Shown in pieces: positions 1-5,819 of a DNA stretch of 22,821 nucleotides. This DNA is from a virus. Below the pieces are notes generated by a model. That model had not been told where the DNA came from, did no database searches, and saw only the letters and a program-made list of their open reading frames with translations. The translations under genes and the position numbers were made by a program. The DNA lies in the IMG/VR virus record IMGVR_UViG_3300043446_002665, positions 1 to 22,821 of that record; one strand, 5' to 3'. Every line of letters starts with the position of its first letter. Within the stretch, counting starts at the first letter, position 1.

Positions 1-44
1 TAGAGCAACGATATTATCAAAAATTTTCTGAATCAAACCTTTAA
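1..44 (+). CDS. C-terminal tail of an upstream gene (partial)
   Basis: An open frame enters from the window edge with its first complete codon at base 3 and ends at TAA 42-44. The last 13 residues read EQRYYQKFSESNL. The start codon of the next gene follows two bases later, so the two are probably co-transcribed. The YYQK stretch resembles FYQK near the C-terminus of the next gene, a GT2 glycosyltransferase, so this may be a paralogous glycosyltransferase. That is weak evidence from a few residues, and the function cannot be assigned. Confidence 0.5.
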   Translation, partial: EQRYYQKFSESNL

Positions 45-46
45 CA

Positions 47-742
47 ATGCAACAGATAAGTATTTGTATCCCAACTTGGAATAGGGTAGAAATGACCCTA
101 AATAGCTTTAAAAAAGTTTATAATGACGCTAGAATAGATACCATTGTAATAGTAGATGATGCTAGTGATATTGATGTGTATACTAGACTTAAAGAAGAAT
201 GTGATAAGTTAAGTAAGGTTAAGCTTTACAGAAATGTTACAAATCAGGACTGTTATGCCAATAAATTCGTAGCCGTTAGCTATTCACCAACTGATTATTG
301 TATACTTTTAGATAGCGACAATCAGATAGATGAAACATACATAGATAAGATATATTCTCAAACTTGGGATAAAAAGACCATACTAGCACCCGATTTTGCA
401 AAGCCATTATTTGATTATACAGAATTTAGTGGACTTACAATATCTAAGGAGAATGTGGCAAAATACATGGATAGACCATTCTTTGCCACTTGCTTAAATT
501 GCATGAACTATTTTGTTGCTTCAATGGAATATGTTAAAGTTTGGGATGCAAATACAGACCCACATAGTTCTGATAGTATATATCAAAACATGAACTGGTT
601 TAAATGGGGTAATAAAATGCACATTGTGCCGGGTATGCAATACGAGCACTTAGTTCACGATGAATCACACTATAAGTTGAATTGTAGCATAGACCCAGAA
701 TTTTATCAAAAAGTTGAAGAAGAACTTAGAAATATGAAATAA
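47..742 (+). CDS. GT2-type glycosyltransferase
   Basis: This 231-residue protein has the layout of a small GT-A fold, family 2 glycosyltransferase, which transfers a sugar from a nucleotide-sugar donor. The N-terminus reads ISICIPTWNR, the usual first beta strand. It is followed by VDDAS at about residues 36-40 and by LLDSDN at about 87-92, which corresponds to the DxD-like metal and nucleotide-binding motif. The C-terminal part with YEHLVHDESHY may contribute to the acceptor side, but this is not certain. No signal peptide or membrane segment is visible, so it should be cytoplasmic. It opens a run of glycan genes. Donor and acceptor cannot be read from the sequence. The start is ATG with an A-rich leader and no Shine-Dalgarno sequence. 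Confidence 0.85.
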   Translation: MQQISICIPTWNRVEMTLNSFKKVYNDARIDTIVIVDDASDIDVYTRLKEECDKLSKVKLYRNVTNQDCYANKFVAVSYSPTDYCILLDSDNQIDETYIDKIYSQTWDKKTILAPDFAKPLFDYTEFSGLTISKENVAKYMDRPFFATCLNCMNYFVASMEYVKVWDANTDPHSSDSIYQNMNWFKWGNKMHIVPGMQYEHLVHDESHYKLNCSIDPEFYQKVEEELRNMK

Positions 743-760
743 ATTATTTATTTTAGTATC

Positions 761-865
761 GCTTAATTCATAAAAAAATGGTTAGTTGTTAAATAAGACA
801 TACCCCCGAAAACAAGACGTTCAAGCCCCCCTGCGTGAATTAAGCCGTCTTGTCGTAGGGGGCTT
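761..865 (+). ncRNA. Candidate structured leader RNA with three interlocked helices
   Basis: The 129-nt gap before the GT11 gene holds three perfect complementary pairs. Helix C is 761-770 (gcttaattca) with 836-845, 10 bp. Helix A is 812-819 (acaagacg) with 846-853, 8 bp. Helix B is 823-830 (aagccccc) with 858-865, 8 bp. The strands run C-A-B-C'-A'-B', so they cannot nest: they must form pseudoknots or be alternatives. C' touches A' directly. B' is followed by TTTT and ends six bases before the ATG at 872, so helix B could act as a terminator or hide the translation start. A partial copy of the 5' strands (aagac at 795-799, ccccc at 803-807) could compete. No known RNA family is recognised. 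Confidence 0.6.
778..792 (+). other. Possible 4-codon leader ORF (MVSC)
   Basis: An ATG preceded by a run of seven A residues opens a four-codon frame, MVSC, ending in TAA. It lies inside the loop of helix C of the structured leader. Translation here could affect folding, as leader peptides do in attenuators, but nothing besides the A-rich leader supports translation. It may be chance. Confidence 0.12.
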
Positions 866-871
866 TTAATT

Positions 872-1609
872 ATGGTAACATTTACAAACGCTGGAAGAAT
901 GGGTAACTGGTGCTTTGAAGCAGCAACCGCAATAGCTTATGCCTTAAAGCATGACCTAGATTTTACTGTGCCATCCCATAGCGAAAATCCTAAATGGAAT
1001 CCCATATATTGCTTACACTTAGTTAATCCTAATTATAACCCAAGCTTAGAAAAGATTAATTTATGGGAGGGTAAGCATAGTTATGAAGAACTACCTTTTA
1101 ATGAAGAATGGAGGGATAAGAATATTTCAATAGAAGGTTATAGACAAACCGCTAAATACTTTGATGAGTACAGGAACGAAATACTTTATTTATTTAATTT
1201 CCCATACAATAAAAAAGAAGGATATGTTGCTTGCCATGTCCGTAGAGGAGATTATGTTCAATTAAGGGATAAGCACCCTGAAGTAAAAGTAGAATGGTAT
1301 GAAAAAGCTATGGCAGAATTTCCCGGATACAAGTTTAAGTTCTTTTCTGATGACATTGAATGGTGTATGGAGAACTTTAAGCACAGAAATGATTGCGAAT
1401 TTTCTGGTAATACTGATGAGGTATCAGACCTATTAGAAATGAGTTGGTGCGAGCATCAGATATGCAGCCCAAGTACATTTAGTTGGTGGGGCGGATGGCT
1501 CAATAGAAACGAAAATAAGAAAGTTATATTCCCTACTTTTTGGTTTAGCCCCGGTTGGGATGGATTAGATACTAGCGATATTGTTCCACCTTATTTTATA
1601 AAAATGTAA
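872..1609 (+). CDS. GT11 alpha-1,2-fucosyltransferase-like protein
   Basis: This 245-residue protein carries the signatures of family GT11, which transfers L-fucose from GDP-L-fucose in alpha-1,2 linkage. The N-terminal donor-fold motif GRMGNWCFEAATAIAYA spans about residues 8-24. HVRRGDYV at 122-129 is the family's HxRRxDY motif, which binds the GDP-sugar. FFSDD lies near 157-161, and SPSTFSWWGGWLN at about 199-211 is the conserved C-terminal motif. The protein is slightly short for the family (often 280-300 residues) but all motifs are present. No fucose synthesis genes are visible, while a GDP-mannose 3,5-epimerase-like gene lies two genes downstream. The true donor may therefore be GDP-L-galactose, which differs from GDP-L-fucose only by the 6-hydroxyl. 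That substrate idea is inference. Confidence 0.88.
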   Translation: MVTFTNAGRMGNWCFEAATAIAYALKHDLDFTVPSHSENPKWNPIYCLHLVNPNYNPSLEKINLWEGKHSYEELPFNEEWRDKNISIEGYRQTAKYFDEYRNEILYLFNFPYNKKEGYVACHVRRGDYVQLRDKHPEVKVEWYEKAMAEFPGYKFKFFSDDIEWCMENFKHRNDCEFSGNTDEVSDLLEMSWCEHQICSPSTFSWWGGWLNRNENKKVIFPTFWFSPGWDGLDTSDIVPPYFIKM

Positions 1610-1611
1610 TT

Positions 1612-2199
1612 ATGAGTGATTTTTTAATGTTTGATTTTCCGCATTTCTATCAGAAGATTGCAAAAGAACTTCCTGATGATTGTAAAGTTTGTGAGGTTGG
1701 AGTTGCTGATGGTGATAGTGCCTTGTATTTGGCTCAAGAGTTGAATAGACTTGGAAAAAAGTTTAAGATGTATATGGTGGATAATATGGATTACGGAAAG
1801 TATATCCAAATGAAAACCATATATCAAAACATAATTAAAAGTGGATTAGGTGAATTTATAGAAGTGGTTCCGTTTGGTAGTTTAGATGCCGCAAAAATGT
1901 TTAATGACGGATACTTAGATTTCTGTTATATAGATTCATCACATACATACGAAGAAACTAAAAAAGAAATTAGAGCTTGGTATCCGAAAGTTAAAGATGA
2001 GTATATATTAGCAGGACATGATTATAATGCAGATGAAGTACGTAGAGCAGTTGAAGAAGTTGTTCCTAAAGTATTTGTAAGAGATGATATTGGTGATAGA
2101 AGTTTTAATCCTGAAAATGTATTACAATCAGAAGATACTTTAAATCACTTTGGCGTATGGTGGTTTAGAAAACAATGGTATTTAAAACTAAATAAATAA
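1612..2199 (+). CDS. Class I SAM-dependent methyltransferase
   Basis: This 195-residue protein has a Rossmann-type S-adenosylmethionine fold. Motif I is CEVGVADGDSALYL at about residues 27-40, with the glycine-rich loop that holds SAM. VDNMD at 56-60 supplies the acidic residue for the ribose. FCYIDSSHTYEETKKEI at about 104-120 and AGHDY near 134-138 resemble the Methyltransf_24 and TylF-like families, which methylate sugar hydroxyls or small molecules. The gene begins two bases after the GT11 stop and ends two bases before the epimerase, so it belongs to the same operon. It probably O-methylates a sugar of the glycan made here. The acceptor is unknown. Confidence 0.82.
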   Translation: MSDFLMFDFPHFYQKIAKELPDDCKVCEVGVADGDSALYLAQELNRLGKKFKMYMVDNMDYGKYIQMKTIYQNIIKSGLGEFIEVVPFGSLDAAKMFNDGYLDFCYIDSSHTYEETKKEIRAWYPKVKDEYILAGHDYNADEVRRAVEEVVPKVFVRDDIGDRSFNPENVLQSEDTLNHFGVWWFRKQWYLKLNK

Positions 2200-2201
2200 A
2201 C

Positions 2202-3191
2202 ATGAAAACAGCATTAGTTTGTGGCGCAGGTGGATTCATTGGTAGCCACATGGTAAAAAGATTGAAGAAAGAAGGATATTGGGTAAGAGGTGTTGATTTA
2301 AAAAAACCTGAATATTCGGACACAGAAGCAGACCATTTTGTAGTTGGCGACCTTAGAAACCCAGAAGTTGTAAGCAGGGTTACATTTGGGCCTAATCAAA
2401 GTGATATTTATGGCGGACATGGTTCGTTTGATTTGGTTATTCAAATGGCTGCTGATATGGGTGGTGCTGGATATATATTTACAGGAGATAATGATGCAAA
2501 TGTGATGCATAATTCTGCATTGGTAAATTTAAACATGGTTTATTATTGCACTAGAAATAAAGTAAAGAAGATATTATTTTCATCTTCAGCTTGTGCGTAC
2601 CCAGAGCATATTCAAGATAGAGAAGATAGTGCAGCTTTAAAAGAAAGTGATTGTTTCCCTGCAAATCCAGATTCGCCTTACGGATGGGAGAAGATATTTA
2701 GTGAAATATTATTTGATTCATTCAGAAGAAATTATGGTTTAGATGTTAGAATCTGTAGATTTCATAACATATTCGGACCTGAATCATGTTACAATAATGG
2801 TAAAGAAAAGGCACCTGCTGCTGTATGCTATAAAGTAGCTTCTGTTGAAGAAGGCGGTGAAATAGAAATATGGGGTGATGGAAAGCAAACAAGGTCTTTC
2901 CTTTTTATAGATGAAGCAGTAGAAGGTGTAATGAGGTTATTAGATGGTGACTATGTTCACCCTGTTAATATTGGTTCAAATGAAATGATTGCAATTAATG
3001 ATTTAGCCAAAATGGTTATTGATATTTCTGGAAAGAAATTAAGTATAAAAAATGTAGAATCAAATGCAATTGGTGTACGTGGTAGAAATTCTGACAATAC
3101 ATTGATAGAAGAAAAATTAGGATGGAAACCATCAAGACCGCTTCGTGAAGGAATGGAAAAATTATATAACTGGATTAATCAAAAAGTATAA
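2202..3191 (+). CDS. GDP-mannose 3,5-epimerase-like SDR enzyme
   Basis: This 329-residue extended short-chain dehydrogenase resembles GDP-mannose 3,5-epimerase (GME), which converts GDP-D-mannose to GDP-L-galactose (and GDP-L-gulose). The NAD-binding loop GAGGFIG is at residues 8-14. MAADMGGAGYI at 82-92, FSSSACAYPE at 126-135, RFHNIFGPE near 186-194, KEKAPAA at 201-207, WGDGKQTRSF near 224-233 and GVRGRNSDNT at 291-300 are close to GME as I recall it. S129, C131, Y160, K164 and K203 match the spacing of the plant enzyme's S143, C145, Y174, K178 and K217, so the catalytic set is complete. It sits in a tight operon with the GT11 gene. A different hexose nucleotide substrate is possible, but the retained cysteine and second lysine favour GME. 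Confidence 0.85.
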   Translation: MKTALVCGAGGFIGSHMVKRLKKEGYWVRGVDLKKPEYSDTEADHFVVGDLRNPEVVSRVTFGPNQSDIYGGHGSFDLVIQMAADMGGAGYIFTGDNDANVMHNSALVNLNMVYYCTRNKVKKILFSSSACAYPEHIQDREDSAALKESDCFPANPDSPYGWEKIFSEILFDSFRRNYGLDVRICRFHNIFGPESCYNNGKEKAPAAVCYKVASVEEGGEIEIWGDGKQTRSFLFIDEAVEGVMRLLDGDYVHPVNIGSNEMIAINDLAKMVIDISGKKLSIKNVESNAIGVRGRNSDNTLIEEKLGWKPSRPLREGMEKLYNWINQKV

Positions 3192-3192
3192 T

Positions 3193-3816
3193 ATGCTGAT
3201 ACCATTAAAACCCGTACTTGAAAAGTATGATATAAAATTGAATGGAGTTGTTCACGTTGGAGCTCATTGGGCTGAAGAACATGATGATTACATTGATTGT
3301 GGATTAAAAGGTTTTTTGTATGTTGAACCAATCAAAGATGCATTTGAGGTTTTAGTTGAAAAGTTCGCAGGAAACCTTAGTGTTAAACTGGAAAATGTAG
3401 CAATTGGAAGTAAGGAAGATATTGGAGTAATGTGCGTTGATACAACCAATCAGGGTCAAAGTAATAGTTTGCTAGAGCCATTTGTGCATTTAGAACAGCA
3501 CTCTGAGGTGATTTTTAATGGTGACCCACAAGTTGTTAAGATAGTAACATTGGATAGTATTGGATTCCCAACATGGTACAATTTATTTATGGTTGATACT
3601 CAGGGATATGAACTAGAAGTTCTAAAAGGTTCTCAAAGTGTTTTACCTCAATTTGATTTATTATACCTAGAAGTTAACAGACAGGAAACTTATAAAGGTT
3701 GCCCTATGGTAGAGGAGTTAGATGAATTTCTTTTACCTTTCGGATTTCATAGAGTAGAAACAAAATGGGCTTCTGATTATCACTCTTGGGGTGATGCCAT
3801 TTGGATAAAAAAATAA
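3193..3816 (+). CDS. FkbM-type methyltransferase
   Basis: This 207-residue protein resembles the FkbM family (Methyltransf_21), SAM-dependent O-methyltransferases common in polysaccharide clusters. VVHVGAHWAEEHDDYIDCG near residues 19-37 is the SAM-binding loop in its typical FkbM form. YVEPIKDAF near 44-52 gives the acidic ribose-binding residue. VDTQGYELEVLKGS near 135-148 is the family's hallmark DxxGxE-LxVLxG motif, and LYLEVN follows. The ATG at 3193 was chosen because it lies two bases after the epimerase stop; the longer frame from 3145 would overlap the epimerase by about 47 bases. It is the second methyltransferase of the island, which suggests a glycan methylated at two sites. The acceptor is unknown. 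Confidence 0.83.
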   Translation: MLIPLKPVLEKYDIKLNGVVHVGAHWAEEHDDYIDCGLKGFLYVEPIKDAFEVLVEKFAGNLSVKLENVAIGSKEDIGVMCVDTTNQGQSNSLLEPFVHLEQHSEVIFNGDPQVVKIVTLDSIGFPTWYNLFMVDTQGYELEVLKGSQSVLPQFDLLYLEVNRQETYKGCPMVEELDEFLLPFGFHRVETKWASDYHSWGDAIWIKK

Positions 3817-3818
3817 TT

Positions 3819-4622
3819 ATGATAAACGTACCTTCTGAATTTACACCTACTATAAATACCATTTACCCTTTTGAGAATCTTTTTATTTTTGAAGATTGGG
3901 TAATGAGGCAGTATATACCTAAGACTGAAAGAGAATATTTACCAATACAATGGACTGCATATCATGTTAATAACAGCTATGGGAATGATAAGCAAGCTAT
4001 TGATAAGTTGCAAAAATATGTGGATAACCTATCAAGAGATAAAAAGTATTGGACAATTTGCCAATATGATGACGGTATAATTGTTGACCTTAAAGATTTA
4101 GATGTTCTTCAGTTTAGCATGAGTAAAAAAGTGGGCGTTGAAATACCACTTCTTTGTATGCCACACTCTTTTGAATGGGATGGACGTAAGCGTAGATTTG
4201 CTTCATTTATTGGAACGCATACGCATCCAATAAGAGAGCACGTATTTAATATATTAAATCCTGACTATTACATATCAGACAGAGGACATGACATAAACCA
4301 ATTTTGTGATATTATTTCTGAGTCATTATTTGGTTTGTGCCCTAGGGGTTATGGGTTAAATAGCTTTAGGATAGCAGAATGTATGCAGTATTTAACAATA
4401 CCAGTGTATATATCTGATGAATTTGTGAATCCTTTTGATTTGGATTTTAGAGAGTTTGGGATTATAATAGAAGAAAGAGATGCCGATAGAATTGAGCAAA
4501 TTTTAGGAAGCATATCTTACTTAGAAATAATAGACAAACAGGAAAAAATAGGTGAAATATATAGAGAGTATTATACTTACGAAGGAGCACTTAATAACAT
4601 AATTAAGATTTTAGAAAAGTGA
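3819..4622 (+). CDS. Exostosin-like (GT47-type) glycosyltransferase
   Basis: This 267-residue protein resembles the C-terminal half of exostosin-family glycosyltransferases. FASFIGTHTHPIRE near residues 127-140 matches the family's strand before the donor site. LFGLCPRGYGLNSFRIAE at about 170-187, followed by IPVYISD near 194-200, is the signature block (CPRGxGxxSxRxxE, then IPVxxSD). This type of enzyme is best known from eukaryotic heparan sulfate and plant wall synthesis but also occurs in bacteria and large viruses. It is unusual in a phage head-gene neighbourhood. The ATG at 3819 sits two bases after the previous stop; the upstream TTG in frame at 3801 would overlap the previous gene. 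Donor and linkage are unknown. Confidence 0.75.
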   Translation: MINVPSEFTPTINTIYPFENLFIFEDWVMRQYIPKTEREYLPIQWTAYHVNNSYGNDKQAIDKLQKYVDNLSRDKKYWTICQYDDGIIVDLKDLDVLQFSMSKKVGVEIPLLCMPHSFEWDGRKRRFASFIGTHTHPIREHVFNILNPDYYISDRGHDINQFCDIISESLFGLCPRGYGLNSFRIAECMQYLTIPVYISDEFVNPFDLDFREFGIIIEERDADRIEQILGSISYLEIIDKQEKIGEIYREYYTYEGALNNIIKILEK

Positions 4623-5164
4623 AAATAGCAGTTATCCACAATTTTGATTCTCATGACAGGTTTGATAGGCTTATGCAACAGTTTATTGGACAAGATATAA
4701 GACATTATCAGATATTTCCGGCTATTCATGACCAATATTCTGTTATGAAGGGCATTAATCTAGCTCATAAACAATGCGTTCAGTTTGCAAAAGATAATGG
4801 ACTCAAGGAAATATGTATAATGGAGGATGACGTAAAATTCACAAATCCCAATAGTTTTAAATATTTCTTAGAAAATAAGCCAAAAGATTTTGATATTTAT
4901 TTAAGTGGGATATACTTAGGGGAAATTTTAGAGGATAATTCTGTTAAATCATTTACCGGATTCCATTGCTATATAGTTAATGAAAGGTTTTATGATAGAT
5001 ATTTAAGCGTTTCAGATGATGAGCATATAGATAGGGCATTGTCGAATCTGGGAAAATACTATGTTTGTAACCCATTTGCAGCCATACAATATAATGGATT
5101 TTCATATAATACAAAAATGGATATGAATTATGATGATTTGCTAAAAGGGCGTGAATTATATTAA
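4619..5164 (+). CDS. GT25-like glycosyltransferase
   Basis: This 181-residue protein resembles family GT25, the lipopolysaccharide and collagen galactosyltransferase type. The key motif is CIMEDDVKF at about residues 66-74, a strand ending in the acidic EDD metal-binding site, preceded by INLAHKQCVQFAKDNGLKE, the helix that normally comes just before it in GT25. A short protein with no membrane segment, it should act in the cytoplasm. Translation starts at GTG 4619, which overlaps the TGA of the exostosin-like gene in a GTGA junction, so the two are translationally coupled. It ends the glycan island: after it comes an AT-rich gap with a promoter. The sugar donor is not known. Confidence 0.72.
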   Translation: MKIAVIHNFDSHDRFDRLMQQFIGQDIRHYQIFPAIHDQYSVMKGINLAHKQCVQFAKDNGLKEICIMEDDVKFTNPNSFKYFLENKPKDFDIYLSGIYLGEILEDNSVKSFTGFHCYIVNERFYDRYLSVSDDEHIDRALSNLGKYYVCNPFAAIQYNGFSYNTKMDMNYDDLLKGRELY

Positions 5165-5185
5165 ATTAATTTTTAAATAAATTAT

Positions 5186-5218
5186 TTTGTATTTTTAACA
5201 TAGTTTTAAGTATTTTTG
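5186..5218 (+). promoter_or_regulatory. Bacteroidota-type promoter for the HNH-portal operon
   Basis: TTTG at 5186-5189 and TATTTTTG at 5211-5218 match the Bacteroidota consensus TTG-N17-23-TAnnTTTG, with a 21-bp spacer. Transcription should begin a few bases downstream, giving a short leader before the ATG at 5243. The position marks the boundary between glycan island and head module. Confidence 0.7.
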
Positions 5219-5242
5219 GGTAACCTTAAATTTAGCATAGTA

Positions 5243-5806
5243 ATGCAGCAACAAACGAATGATATTACCGAAATCTGGAAAGACATACAAGGGTATGAAG
5301 GTTGTTATAAAATTAGTAATTTTGGTAATGTTATGGCTTTGAAAAGAGAATATTCTGCTAATGGTGCAAAAATGTTCACTGAAGAAAAAGTTTTGAAAAA
5401 AAGAAATTCAACAGATGGGTATTTTAGAGCAGCATTAACATTAAAAGGTAAAAGAAAAGATATAGGTATTCATAGACTTGTTGCAATGGCTTTTATAGAT
5501 AACCCTGAAAATAAATTAGAGGTTAATCATAAAGATGGAGTTAAAACCAATAATCATGTTTCAAATTTGGAATGGTCAACAAGAAAAGAGCAAATGAAAC
5601 ACGCTTATGATATGGGGCTAAATAGTATTGTAAAAAATATGGAAAATAGACCTCCATCCACAGGTAAGATAGTTATAGATTATCATACCGGAATATTTTA
5701 TGAATCAGCAAAGCAAGCAGCTAAAGCTAGGAATATGAAATATTCTACATTAAAAGCAATGCTAACAAATAGAAATAGCAATAGAAGTGGTATTCAATAC
5801 GTTTAA
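5243..5806 (+). CDS. HNH homing-type endonuclease (NUMOD4-HNH-NUMOD1-like)
   Basis: This 187-residue protein has the three-part plan of free-standing phage HNH endonucleases. A NUMOD4-type motif, EIWKDIQGYEGCYKISNFG, lies at about residues 10-28. The HNH core spans about 77-112: IHRLVAMAF, then LEVNHKDGVKTNN with the central H96, then VSNLEWST. A NUMOD1-like DNA-reading helix pair, SAKQAAKARNMKYSTLKAML, is at about 155-174. Such enzymes nick or cut a target site to spread their own gene. The first residues MQQQTN and the upstream bases closely match the start of the portal gene just downstream, which suggests insertion at the portal 5' end. The ATG at 5243 is preferred over a TTG at 5216 that falls inside the promoter. 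Confidence 0.9.
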   Translation: MQQQTNDITEIWKDIQGYEGCYKISNFGNVMALKREYSANGAKMFTEEKVLKKRNSTDGYFRAALTLKGKRKDIGIHRLVAMAFIDNPENKLEVNHKDGVKTNNHVSNLEWSTRKEQMKHAYDMGLNSIVKNMENRPPSTGKIVIDYHTGIFYESAKQAAKARNMKYSTLKAMLTNRNSNRSGIQYV

Positions 5807-5819
5807 AGTATTATAAATT

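Noticed and set aside
821-831. gttcaagcccc-like string resembling a tRNA T-arm
   Set aside because: No acceptor, D or anticodon arms fit around it; the bases are better explained by helix B of the leader.
3145-3192. Longer start for the FkbM-type methyltransferase
   Set aside because: The added 16 residues come from the overlapping end of the epimerase gene, and the ATG at 3193 has normal operon spacing.
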